In this document: piece by piece, positions 8,324 to 16,025 of the stretch | Layout: each line of letters starts with the position of its first letter | How positions within the stretch are numbered: position 1 is the first letter of the stretch | From: Rhizobiaceae bacterium | Lineage (GTDB): Bacteria; Pseudomonadota; Alphaproteobacteria; Rhizobiales; Rhizobiaceae | Length of the DNA stretch: 64,000 nt | Direction of reading: 5' to 3' | Assembly (NCBI GenBank): GCA_019635795.1 | Contig: JAHBYV010000003.1 | Coordinates: 1-64,000 of the forward strand | Made by a program: the position numbers and the translations under genes | Notes under the pieces: generated by a model | What the model saw: only the letters and a program-made list of their open reading frames with translations | Databases searched by the model: none | Told to the model about the DNA's origin: nothing

Positions 8324-11300
8324 TTAGCCGCAGAGCCAGGTCACAAACCTGTCCCAGAAGGACGCGTTTGCCGGCAACTGGTTTCCTAACGGCCCGACGA
8401 CTTCAACCCTTTGGACTACCACACTGTTTCGCCGCCCCTGTGCGTTGATCTCCTGGCTTTGCCTGATCACGCTTACGCTCGGCTGCGCCTGGGGATTTGG
8501 CTGTATCTGATTTGGTTGGCCGGATTGCCCCCCGCGAAGACCAGTTTGAAACGCCGGGACCGCGATAGGATCGCGGACTGAGTCGTTGATTTGACCAGAA
8601 ATTATGCTGCTGCCGTTCACCACCTGCTGCTGAAACTGACTGTTGCCAGGCCTAATTCCGGATTGCCTTACGGGCTCCTGATTAAACTGAACAACAACCT
8701 GCGAGTCAGTGAGAGTGCCATTTGGTTGCTGCACGATGGGCTGCCGCAAAATCTGGCTCACGTTGGGCTGGACCGCTGGACGAGTTTCACCCGCGAAAAA
8801 TTGGCTCCCTATGATGCCCGGCCATGTATCAGGAACATCTCCAATTTGAGACTGCACGATGGACTGCCCCGAAATGCGGCTCACGTTGGGCTGGAGAACT
8901 TGAGAAGCTCCACCCGCGGGAATGTGGCTCCCTGTGTTAGGGACACCGCCAATTTGAGACTGCACGACAGGCTGAATGAGGGGAGCTGAATGCACCATTT
9001 TGTCCGGATAGGCCTCGCCCCCCTCGCCGTCTCCCAGATCCAGTACATGGCGCAGCACATGCTGTTCGAATGCCAGCAAGAAGCCTTCCTTCTCAGCGCC
9101 AATCTGGCCGTTCCAGCCGAGAATTCGCGCCTCCACATAATCGTTGAAATTACCGGCGAAAGTATTTGGGTTGTCGACATCAAAGCGCTCATCGACACCG
9201 GCCCGACGCCAGAATAATTGAGCATGCAACGGCCATTCATGCCGCAGCATTTCAATATCAACCAAGCCGTCCTCAGCCACCTGGACAGCCCCATTGTGTG
9301 TGCGGAATTCTGCCAGGTCAGTCGGCCTTGCTTCCGTGTAAGAGGCCGGATCGGCAACATTGTGCCGCACTCTCAGGTTCATCGGCAGCTGCCGCTTTGG
9401 GATTGCATATCTATAATTTGCGTCCAATCCATCTCGGTTATAGCCATCTCTGTTAAATCCTTGTCTGTCATACCCATCTCTGTTGTACCCGTTTAAGTCA
9501 AACCCGCTTGCGCTGAACTGTTGTTCGGGCAGCGGAATGGGATTGATGGACTGGCTGAGTTCATAGCTAACCGTCTGGATGACACTCGTCCGCACGGCGC
9601 CGCTACTACCGCCCATTCCTTGCGGAATTACGGATGGGATTCTGTCGCCGGGAATAACCTGAGAAACAACCAGCGATTCAGTGAGAGTGTCACTTGGTTG
9701 CTGCACAATAATGGGTTGCTGCAAAATCCGACTTGGGTTCGGCACGTCTGGCCAGAATCCATATCCGGAATTGAAGCGCACCTGACTTTGCGCCAAGACA
9801 GACTGTTGTGGAGGTTGCCCAACGACACCCTGGTCTACTAGCCCCGGTTCTTCCGGGATTGAAGGTAGCCTTTGGCCTTCTTCAAATGGTAAACTCTGGC
9901 GAATTCTCGGGTCGATTGTGTTGTAAGATTGGGAAAGCGCGGCCTGCTCTTGAGATGCCTCATTGCCCCAGTCACCCAAATAGGGCGCATATGGCTGACC
10001 ATTCGCGGCAGAGATGGCTTTGAAATTTTCATGCCCGTAAGTGTTCCAATCTTCGATACGGCGGCTCACATAGTCATCAAACCTTTCTGAAGCCTGCGGC
10101 TCCTCGAAAGGAAACCGCTCGTCAACGAGTTTGCGACGCCAGAATAGCTGAGCGTGCAACGGCCACTCATACCTGAGCGCGGCCATTGGGACCGCTTCGC
10201 CTTTTTGAAGTCCGTAGTCTGGATATAGCTCCACGAACTTTGCAGGATCTATTGGCACCGCTTCCGTGTAGTTTCGCGGTTCCATAACATCGTGCATCTG
10301 AACCCGAAGCGCGGCCGGCAACACCGGTTCAGGAAGGGCTTCTGGCTGGATGATTTGCTGCGGGGCATTAACATAGCCTGCCATGAATTCATTGCTGGGG
10401 ATCAGATTCCTTCCCATTATCTGCGAAGAATATAACAAATTATACTTTGACGCCCGGTCAACTTGCGGCACCTGTTGCACCCAGCTTCTGAGAAGTGTTT
10501 GCTGGGTTGCAGCCTGTCTGACCTGCATAATTCTTGAACCTTCGTTCAGGTGGACCGACTGTGGTTCCTGTAGAACGGGCTCCTGATTTTCGAAGCCAGG
10601 CCAGGCTATTTTTTTAATATCATCGAGGGAGAGCTGATTTTCTACGGCTGGATCAATCGGCTGCTGGTCAATGTTGATCATCCAAGCGTTGTATTTTTGA
10701 AGCAGGTGTTCTTTGAAGGAAGTCGGTTCTGGAACATATCCCGCCGAACCTGCATCGGAACGAACGTTCGGCACCCCTAATGGTGCCAGATACCGCCATT
10801 GGGCAACGTTCCACTCGTCCGGCAAGTAGTCAATAGCAACTTCCGAATTTCCATTGACCAGACCAAGCTCCCGCAAAAGAGCAACGCGCCGGTCACCTCC
10901 ATCTGCAGGCACTTTGACGACAAGCGCATCAATTTGTTTATCAGCGGGCCTGAAGGGGCCGGCTGCGGTGGTGTGACCGGCACTGAGCGTAACCCCACGA
11001 TTTTCAGTCGGAACCGTTGACGCCGGCTTCAGAACAGGAATTCCTGCATCTTCCAAGCGGCGCACGGAGCGGAACAAGGCACCTTCATCGCCCTTCCAAG
11101 CTTGAAGCATGTCCCATGTGAAGTCAAATTCCGTATCATATACGATACCTGCAGCCTTCTGGGAAAGAGTAAAACTATCAATGAAACCCACATCCTTTGG
11201 CCCAAGGTATTCCTCAAGTAAAACACCAGTGTATGGACGCGTAACATACCTCGCAAAATTAGGCAAATTCTCTTTAAGATAAGGATTTGTATCCAGTTTG

Positions 11301-12943
11301 TTTACCAATTCGGCGGGAAAGCCGTGGCTTAGCAAAATCTTCTTTGTCAAAACTGGCCAACTCGCAGGATTCAGATTCCCTTCCGGATCTATCCTATAAA
11401 TATCAGGGGCTAGGTTCGGGCGCGTTTTTCTGATCAGATTAAACTGTTGCGCTCGCGTCTTTTCGGCTTCGAAAGCTGCCTGCAAGAGCCTTGTGTCAGT
11501 GCCCGGCGCCAACACACGGGTGCCCTCGTTATCGGTCATGGATTCCATGCTCATACGCCCGTGACCTGCCGGCACGAAAATGGTCGCACCAATTTGGGCT
11601 ACCGGCTCACGAGTTATTACTTTGCCAATAGATGCTCCACCATTAGTCAGAACTCTGTTAGCTCGGAACAAAGCACCCTCTTCTCCGCGCCAGGCGTCCC
11701 AAATCTTGTAAGCATATTCCTTGAAGTTTGCTGGCTGGCGTCTCTGCATGTCAAATTTCGCAGCGATTGCCTTGAAGAAGGGCACTTTGTCCTCTCCCAA
11801 AGTATCGCTATAAAAACTGACGGCCAGCTCGCCCCATTGGTGCCGCTCGAAGCCGTCGCCGGTTGGCATATCGGTTTCATCCAGCCGGGCATTGACCATG
11901 CTTGCACGCTGCGTTGCCATCTCAGCCTGAAGCCTTGGGTTTCCAGCATCTGATTGAATGACAGCTTTAGCAGGTTGACCTCCGATGCGGGCATCAAGCA
12001 GCAGCGCGACCGGCTCACCTGGCTTTGCAGGTTCTATTGAACGAAACCGATCAGACCGAACATCCGTTCCGGCTGGCCCCCACCAATTGCCGAAATCGGC
12101 ATTAACGTATGCCTCCAACGTGCCATAGTCCGCCAAATTCGGGCGCTGGAATGTGAGCGGGACACCAAACAATTTCCTGTATTCATCAAGCTGATCCGAC
12201 CAAGCGCCCTTGTAAGAATTGACGGCGTAGGTGATCCACGATTCTTCGCCCGGAACTGAATAGTTCTCTATCTTGACGATAGGTCGGGTCGAATTCGCTA
12301 TGTTTGCGCTAAACGCTCCGTGGTTGTAAGCCTTGCCGAGCGGACCAAGCCAGGATTTCAGGTAATGGTCCCGATAACGGTCGAAGCTCCCATGCGCCGT
12401 AGGCTCGGGGATGCCTAAATCTGCCGGAATGTTGAACTCCTTTTGCAATTCGCGAAGCATCGCGGGCCAATTAGCACGGTTGGCGCTCAGCGGCGAATTC
12501 GTCTGCTCCTGATACAGATCGCTGGCCCTGATCTGACCCAATGTCAGATTCGTGGCGTCATTTGCACCTTGATAGTTTGCAAGACTCGCAGAGATAACGC
12601 GGTCCATAGGCCGATCTAACCACGTCCTCAACGCGGTTTCCTCAGGTTTCGGCGGAATTGCGAAGAAGAACGTGTCTCCACGCTGCTGGGTAAGCTGGGG
12701 GACTGGTAAGCCGTTGAGAGTATCCAGCTCAACAACTTGCGGAGCGGTCCTGTTTTGCGGAATTTGAACTGAATTAGGCATTCGTCTTTCTCTACTGATT
12801 AAAGGAATGTTCTGCTGTGCAGCAGACTGAACGTGCTGGACAAAAATCTGGCTGTGTGAAGTTTCGATCCCCTGTAAACGGGAGGGATCGGGTTGATCCT
12901 GGTTGTCTGGTCTTGGGTCAGAATCTGGAACCTTGCAGCCCAT
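8324..12943 (-). CDS. Giant island repeat protein D with seven W-x-G modules
   Basis: Unrecognised protein of 1539 residues. I count seven copies of a roughly 55-residue module at about residues 158-212, 241-300, 365-431, 527-630 (with an insertion), 712-757, 925-977 and 1235-1291. Copies end in signatures such as IWDAWRGEEGALFR, LQAWKGDEGALFR and FGNWWGPAGTDVRSDRF. The last two share EWPLHAQLFWRR and belong to a larger duplicated domain. Between and after the modules lie Gln/Ser/Val-rich stretches with short repeats, and a Gly-Tyr-Asn-Arg-Asp repeat at about residues 1149-1174. The C-terminus is PANASFWDRFVTWLCG. No signal peptide, membrane span or catalytic motif is seen. The start at 12943 has a poor ribosome site; the in-frame ATG at 12781 (MPNSVQIPQ) fits the Met-Pro pattern and is an alternative. 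Confidence 0.75.
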   Translation of the reverse strand: MGCKVPDSDPRPDNQDQPDPSRLQGIETSHSQIFVQHVQSAAQQNIPLISRERRMPNSVQIPQNRTAPQVVELDTLNGLPVPQLTQQRGDTFFFAIPPKPEETALRTWLDRPMDRVISASLANYQGANDATNLTLGQIRASDLYQEQTNSPLSANRANWPAMLRELQKEFNIPADLGIPEPTAHGSFDRYRDHYLKSWLGPLGKAYNHGAFSANIANSTRPIVKIENYSVPGEESWITYAVNSYKGAWSDQLDEYRKLFGVPLTFQRPNLADYGTLEAYVNADFGNWWGPAGTDVRSDRFRSIEPAKPGEPVALLLDARIGGQPAKAVIQSDAGNPRLQAEMATQRASMVNARLDETDMPTGDGFERHQWGELAVSFYSDTLGEDKVPFFKAIAAKFDMQRRQPANFKEYAYKIWDAWRGEEGALFRANRVLTNGGASIGKVITREPVAQIGATIFVPAGHGRMSMESMTDNEGTRVLAPGTDTRLLQAAFEAEKTRAQQFNLIRKTRPNLAPDIYRIDPEGNLNPASWPVLTKKILLSHGFPAELVNKLDTNPYLKENLPNFARYVTRPYTGVLLEEYLGPKDVGFIDSFTLSQKAAGIVYDTEFDFTWDMLQAWKGDEGALFRSVRRLEDAGIPVLKPASTVPTENRGVTLSAGHTTAAGPFRPADKQIDALVVKVPADGGDRRVALLRELGLVNGNSEVAIDYLPDEWNVAQWRYLAPLGVPNVRSDAGSAGYVPEPTSFKEHLLQKYNAWMINIDQQPIDPAVENQLSLDDIKKIAWPGFENQEPVLQEPQSVHLNEGSRIMQVRQAATQQTLLRSWVQQVPQVDRASKYNLLYSSQIMGRNLIPSNEFMAGYVNAPQQIIQPEALPEPVLPAALRVQMHDVMEPRNYTEAVPIDPAKFVELYPDYGLQKGEAVPMAALRYEWPLHAQLFWRRKLVDERFPFEEPQASERFDDYVSRRIEDWNTYGHENFKAISAANGQPYAPYLGDWGNEASQEQAALSQSYNTIDPRIRQSLPFEEGQRLPSIPEEPGLVDQGVVGQPPQQSVLAQSQVRFNSGYGFWPDVPNPSRILQQPIIVQQPSDTLTESLVVSQVIPGDRIPSVIPQGMGGSSGAVRTSVIQTVSYELSQSINPIPLPEQQFSASGFDLNGYNRDGYDRQGFNRDGYNRDGLDANYRYAIPKRQLPMNLRVRHNVADPASYTEARPTDLAEFRTHNGAVQVAEDGLVDIEMLRHEWPLHAQLFWRRAGVDERFDVDNPNTFAGNFNDYVEARILGWNGQIGAEKEGFLLAFEQHVLRHVLDLGDGEGGEAYPDKMVHSAPLIQPVVQSQIGGVPNTGSHIPAGGASQVLQPNVSRISGQSIVQSQIGDVPDTWPGIIGSQFFAGETRPAVQPNVSQILRQPIVQQPNGTLTDSQVVVQFNQEPVRQSGIRPGNSQFQQQVVNGSSIISGQINDSVRDPIAVPAFQTGLRGGQSGQPNQIQPNPQAQPSVSVIRQSQEINAQGRRNSVVVQRVEVVGPLGNQLPANASFWDRFVTWLCG
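8730..8895 (-). repeat. Direct repeats coding for Gln/Val-rich segments in gene D
   Basis: About 44 bases at 8730-8773 recur at 8851-8894 with few changes (both contain GGCTCACGTTGGGCTGGA). A more diverged third copy lies near 9703-9745. They encode repeats of the form QPNVSQILRQPIVQQPN. Such in-gene repeats can expand or contract by recombination. Confidence 0.65.
9030..10318 (-). repeat. Tandem domain duplication inside gene D
   Basis: Two related segments of about 120 codons occupy roughly 10318-9960 and 9388-9030. Both open with LRV and a Tyr-Thr-Glu-Ala box, share EWPLHAQLFWRR, and close with a module of the W-x-G type. The DNA around EWPLHAQLFWRR (10133-10170 and 9204-9240) is almost identical, which suggests a fairly recent duplication or gene conversion. 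Confidence 0.65.
9424..9497 (-). repeat. Pentapeptide-type GYNRD repeat in gene D
   Basis: Fifteen-base units encode GYNRD, GYDRQ, GFNRD, GYNRD and GLD in a row, about residues 1149-1174. On the plus strand the units appear as repeated ...CCATCTCGGTTATAG-like blocks. Gly-Tyr/Phe-Asn/Asp-Arg repeats are flexible linkers or surface repeats in some bacterial proteins; the role here is unknown. Confidence 0.75.
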
Positions 12944-13009
12944 TCGTGACGAGAATCTATCCGGTACGCGCGAAGATCGACGTTTTAAAATGAGCTCTTA
13001 AAATCGAGA

Positions 13010-13048
13010 ACGGCGGGGTCCCTTCGTTGCGAAGAAACTCCGCCGCGC
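13010..13048 (-). terminator. Terminator after island gene E
   Basis: GGCGGGGT and ACTCCGCC (about 13012-13019 and 13040-13047) pair, with an inner CTTCG/CGAAG stem. On the minus strand the hairpin is followed by GTTCTCGATTTTAA. It begins right after the stop at 13053 in the frame that carries the conserved C-terminus, which supports that frame as the original gene end. Confidence 0.5.
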
Positions 13049-13052
13049 TAAA

Positions 13053-13743
13053 TCAAGAAATCCAGGCCACGAACCGGTCCCAAAGGGATACATTTGCTGG
13101 CGCGTTATTTACCAACGGCACCACCCGTGACGCCCACGAAGGCACCGCGTCTGGAATTTGCCCCGGCATCCCCCCACCATTGATCGACCCGATTCTGAAT
13201 GAGCGCCTGCAAGGATTGCGGCTGGCCGGGATAGAACTCTTTGAAACCGAAAAACGGCGGAATACCCAGATTCCCCCAGACAGTGTTTGCAGCCCAATTC
13301 CACAATTGTGGAACGTCAGCAGCACGGACGTAGCCGTTCGCATCCGCATATTTTTCCAGAGCCTGCGCATCTTTCTTGTGGATCGCTATCCCGTCAACAG
13401 GAACGAACTGCGTGGGAATGACTTGTCCTTGGGAGAAAACCGTGTTCAGCGGCACCTGGTCGAGACTTGGCTTTGGCCCAAACTGAAAATAGCGGTCAGC
13501 ATCCTGTTGCAGATCCCATTCAACGACCTTGCCATCTGGACCCTTCTTAAAAAATGCAGGCCGTTGCACTTGTGGCTGCTGAAGCTGAACCGGCGGTTCA
13601 ACCTGAACCGGTTGCTGAAACTGAACCGGCGGTTCAGCCTGAAACTGGCCCAAATGATCACCGCTTCCTCCATACATGGAAGCGATCAGCCTTTGATTTG
13701 GCAGAATGTCACGTCGACTTGGTAGGATGTCACTTCCAGGCAT
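13053..13743 (-). CDS. Island family protein E, frameshifted before its C-terminus
   Basis: Unrecognised protein starting at ATG 13743 (MPGSDILPSRRDI) behind TTTGGGGACATCTTATA. It has a Pro/Gln-rich repeat region (PPVQFQQPVQVEPPVQLQQP at about residues 35-55). One W-x-G module lies at about residues 145-203, ending VDQWWGDAGANSRRGAF. This frame stops at 13105 with GGAVGK. The overlapping frame continues VVPLVNNAPANVSLWDRFVAWIS to a stop at 13053 and aligns with the C-terminus of protein D (VVGPLGNQLPANASFWDRF). A one-base shift somewhere in 13111-13160 therefore seems to have cut off the conserved cap. It could be decay, a sequence error or slippage. Confidence 0.6.
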
Positions 13744-13900
13744 TATAAGATGTCCCCAAACTGAAGGGACGGCACGCGCAATACGCCAGCTCACCCCTCA
13801 CGAGATGAACAGACGACCCCCACATTGCAGCCCCATGCAATATTCTATATTTCTAATATATAACCTATTATTTGGCTGCGAACAATACTGAATATTGCGG
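13744..13900 (-). promoter_or_regulatory. AT-rich leader and promoter region of island gene E
   Basis: An AT-rich block with repeated TATATT/AATATA steps occupies about 13838-13875. A less AT-rich transcribed leader follows, ending in TTTGGGGACAT just before the start codon. The layout copies that of genes C and F and of the isolated family member at 25138. Confidence 0.4.
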
Positions 13901-13982
13901 TCACCATCGGGAATGCAGACGCGCACAACCGCCAAGCAGGATTTGTTTGCGAGCACGAAATGAAACGGGCCGGACAAATGCG

Positions 13983-14014
13983 TAAAAGATGCGCGCCGGT
14001 GTCGGCGCACATCT
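13983..14014 (-). terminator. Terminator after island gene F
   Basis: TGCGCGCCG and CGGCGCA form a stem around GTGT on the plus strand (about 13989-14008). Read on the minus strand, the hairpin is followed by CATCTTTTACG, a U-tract. It lies 31 bases beyond the stop of gene F. Confidence 0.6.
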
Positions 14015-14044
14015 CATTTAATCACCGGCCTGAGCTGGATAGCC

Positions 14045-14914
14045 CTAAAGATCGAAGTAGCTGCCAAGCGACTGCCGGAAGCCCCCGTAAGGCCCATTGT
14101 GCTGATGCAGGTTAGAATGAATGGATTTTACGAACTGCTGACGCGGCAACGACACTCCGCTGCCGTAGTTGTTCGCGTACTCATCCTCTACAGTCCAGTT
14201 CTCATCATCGTAGTAAGCCGGCACATGCTGAGCGCCGACGGCGTTTCCTTCTGCATACACACTCTGAACCGGGCTGTATGCGCTGCTACCGCTATCTATA
14301 GACTTAGGCATGTCGTAAGCAGGAACCAGGGGTTCGTCCGGACGATACATATAAGGCATTTGATCACGATAAGCCCTACCTTCCGGACCCGCCCATCGTT
14401 GCCAGGCGCCATTCAGATAATCACGGAATGAACCAAAGCCCTCCGGGTCAGGAATACCAAATTCATCCGGGATATCGAAGAAACGGCCAACAAACGCCTT
14501 GTGTGCCACCGTGCGCCAGGTAGACCGATCATCATGGTTGTGAAATAGCCCAACCGCCTTTTCGATCACGCCAGGATTGAGCTCCTGATCATTTATCATT
14601 GCGCCTCGCCAGATATACTCAACCTTTGGCAAACGATTGTTTTGAAATTCCTCCGGCGACATTAGCCCTGCTGGCCCGGGGAGATTCGACTCTGCAAATT
14701 GTGATTTCGACATTTCAGCGCGCTCCTCAGGTGACAAAGGAAGCCATCCCCCGCCCTGCTGGCGCGCAAGATCAATCCCGCCGAACAAGTGGTGACGTAA
14801 AGCCGTTTCCGGAAATAGATATGCTGGTTGCATAGACTGATACATCGAACCTCCCGATTTATCTGCCTTGCTAATAGTAGTGGTCTTTTGACTAACTGCA
14901 TTGCTAGTTGGCAT
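14045..14914 (-). CDS. Island family protein F, one W-x-G module
   Basis: Unrecognised protein of 289 residues, the first gene of the island in transcription order. It starts MPTSNAVSQ at 14914 behind GAGGTTCGAAGTTT. One clear module spans about residues 130-187: TWRTVAHKAFVGRFFDIP, then FGSFRDYLNGAW, then QRWAGPEGRAYRDQMPYM. The FGIPDPEGFGSF stretch closely parallels LGIPEPTAHGSF in module 1 of protein D, which is good evidence of common origin. The C-terminus is GFRQSLGSYFDL, aromatic but without the FWDRF core. No signal peptide or membrane segment. Confidence 0.7.
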   Translation of the reverse strand: MPTSNAVSQKTTTISKADKSGGSMYQSMQPAYLFPETALRHHLFGGIDLARQQGGGWLPLSPEERAEMSKSQFAESNLPGPAGLMSPEEFQNNRLPKVEYIWRGAMINDQELNPGVIEKAVGLFHNHDDRSTWRTVAHKAFVGRFFDIPDEFGIPDPEGFGSFRDYLNGAWQRWAGPEGRAYRDQMPYMYRPDEPLVPAYDMPKSIDSGSSAYSPVQSVYAEGNAVGAQHVPAYYDDENWTVEDEYANNYGSGVSLPRQQFVKSIHSNLHQHNGPYGGFRQSLGSYFDL

Positions 14915-15183
14915 AAACTTCGAACCTCAACGAGGATTGAACTTTATGAAAGCGGTCCCTCCAACCCTCTTCCAAACCCAGGAGATTTACCTGGGACTGA
15001 AAATATATATATGTATATAATTAAAATACAATATATTTCTTACACTGGCTGCTCCGCGCAACATTATTATCCACCGAAACATTTCGCTTCGCCTTGGAGC
15101 GCTTCAGACCAAGTTATAGCTTTCGAATTGCAGACAAGGTGGAGCCAAGCTTTTTGCTTACCTATGCGCTTAAGCCCAGCAAC
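14915..15183 (-). promoter_or_regulatory. AT-rich region upstream of island gene F
   Basis: No gene is visible between the rpsP terminator and gene F. The stretch at about 15000-15045 is almost pure A/T with alternating TATATA steps, the most extreme in the window. A promoter, and possibly a silencer-binding platform, for the island is likely here. I cannot fix -35/-10 boxes with confidence. Confidence 0.4.
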
Positions 15184-15212
15184 AAAAAAGGCGGGCACGA
15201 AGCCCGCCTTTT
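15184..15212 (-). terminator. Terminator after rpsP
   Basis: AAAAAAGGCGGGC, ACGAA, GCCCGCCTTTT: a strong stem with a U-tract on the minus strand, 25 bases after the rpsP stop. It ends the rpsP transcript before the island instead of running into rimM-trmD. Confidence 0.85.
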
Positions 15213-15236
15213 CGCAAACAGCGAGTCTGCTTGAGC

Positions 15237-15635
15237 TTATTCGGAAGCAGCAGCTTCTTCAGCAGGCGCTTCGGCCGCCGCAGCAGCAGCCGCTGCCGCA
15301 GCTTCTTCAGCCTGCTTCTGCAACGCTACGCGTTCCTGTGCCTTCTTGCCCGGAACACCCTTGGTCGGGTTGTTGCGGGAAGGACGCTTGGCCACGCCAG
15401 CCTGATCGAGGAAGCGCAGAACGCGGTCGGTCGGCTGTGCACCCTGAGCCAGCCAATGCTGAACGCGGTCAGTGTCCAGCTTCACGCGCTCGGCATCCTT
15501 GGCCAAAGTCGGGTTCCACGAGCCAACTGCCTCGATGAAACGGCCATCGCGCGGCGAGCGAGCGTCAGCAACAACGATGTGGTAGTATGGGCGCTTCTTC
15601 GCGCCAGCGCGCGAAAGACGAATTTTCAGTGACAT
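15237..15635 (-). CDS. rpsP: 30S ribosomal protein S16
   Basis: Small-subunit ribosomal protein. It has 132 residues, with the conserved N-terminus [20 protein letters not shown] and the [12 protein letters not shown] region. The C-terminal tail is almost only Ala and Glu (residues about 105-132), as in many Rhizobiales S16 proteins. In related genomes rpsP is usually followed by rimM, trmD and rplS; here a terminator and the accessory island follow. Confidence 0.97.
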   Translation of the reverse strand: MSLKIRLSRAGAKKRPYYHIVVADARSPRDGRFIEAVGSWNPTLAKDAERVKLDTDRVQHWLAQGAQPTDRVLRFLDQAGVAKRPSRNNPTKGVPGKKAQERVALQKQAEEAAAAAAAAAAEAPAEEAAASE

Positions 15636-15680
15636 TCTATTCTCCTAAAAGACTTGATCCAGTTGTTTCTTATTCCGCTC

Positions 15681-16016
15681 TCATCGGTTGACGAGATCGG
15701 CGTCTCTTCTTCCTTCGTTGACCGCCTCGTGATGCCGGATCACATTGGCAATCAGGAAATTGAGGAACTTCTCCACGAAGTCCGGGTTAAAGCGCGCATC
15801 CTCGGCTAGCCGCCGCAGCCGGGCAATTTGCTCAGCTTCGCGAACCTTGTCGGCAGGTGGCAAATTGTGCTGCGTCTTGAGATGGCTCACGGCTTCAGTG
15901 CAACGAAACCGTTCGGCCAGCATATAAACCAGCGCGGCATCAATATTATCGATCGAAGCGCGGAGTTCTTTCAGCAGCACCCGCGCACGTTCCACATCGT
16001 CTTGCTCAGCCGTCAT
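15681..16016 (-). CDS. Chorismate mutase, AroQ class
   Basis: A 111-residue all-helical chorismate mutase that converts chorismate to prephenate for phenylalanine/tyrosine synthesis. The first helix carries LRASIDNIDAALVYMLAERF, with the family's Arg and Asp positions. The later stretch around DKVREAEQIARLRRLA supplies the Lys/Arg/Glu active-site residues. It lies between ffh and rpsP, nine bases after the ffh stop, so it is probably cotranscribed. This ffh-mutase-rpsP order is familiar in Rhizobiales. Confidence 0.92.
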   Translation of the reverse strand: MTAEQDDVERARVLLKELRASIDNIDAALVYMLAERFRCTEAVSHLKTQHNLPPADKVREAEQIARLRRLAEDARFNPDFVEKFLNFLIANVIRHHEAVNEGRRDADLVNR

Positions 16017-16025
16017 CCTTACCCC

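Noticed and set aside
13027..13725. Plus-strand frame of 232 codons across island gene E.
   Set aside because: The minus-strand frame aligns with family members D and F; the plus frame has no such support.
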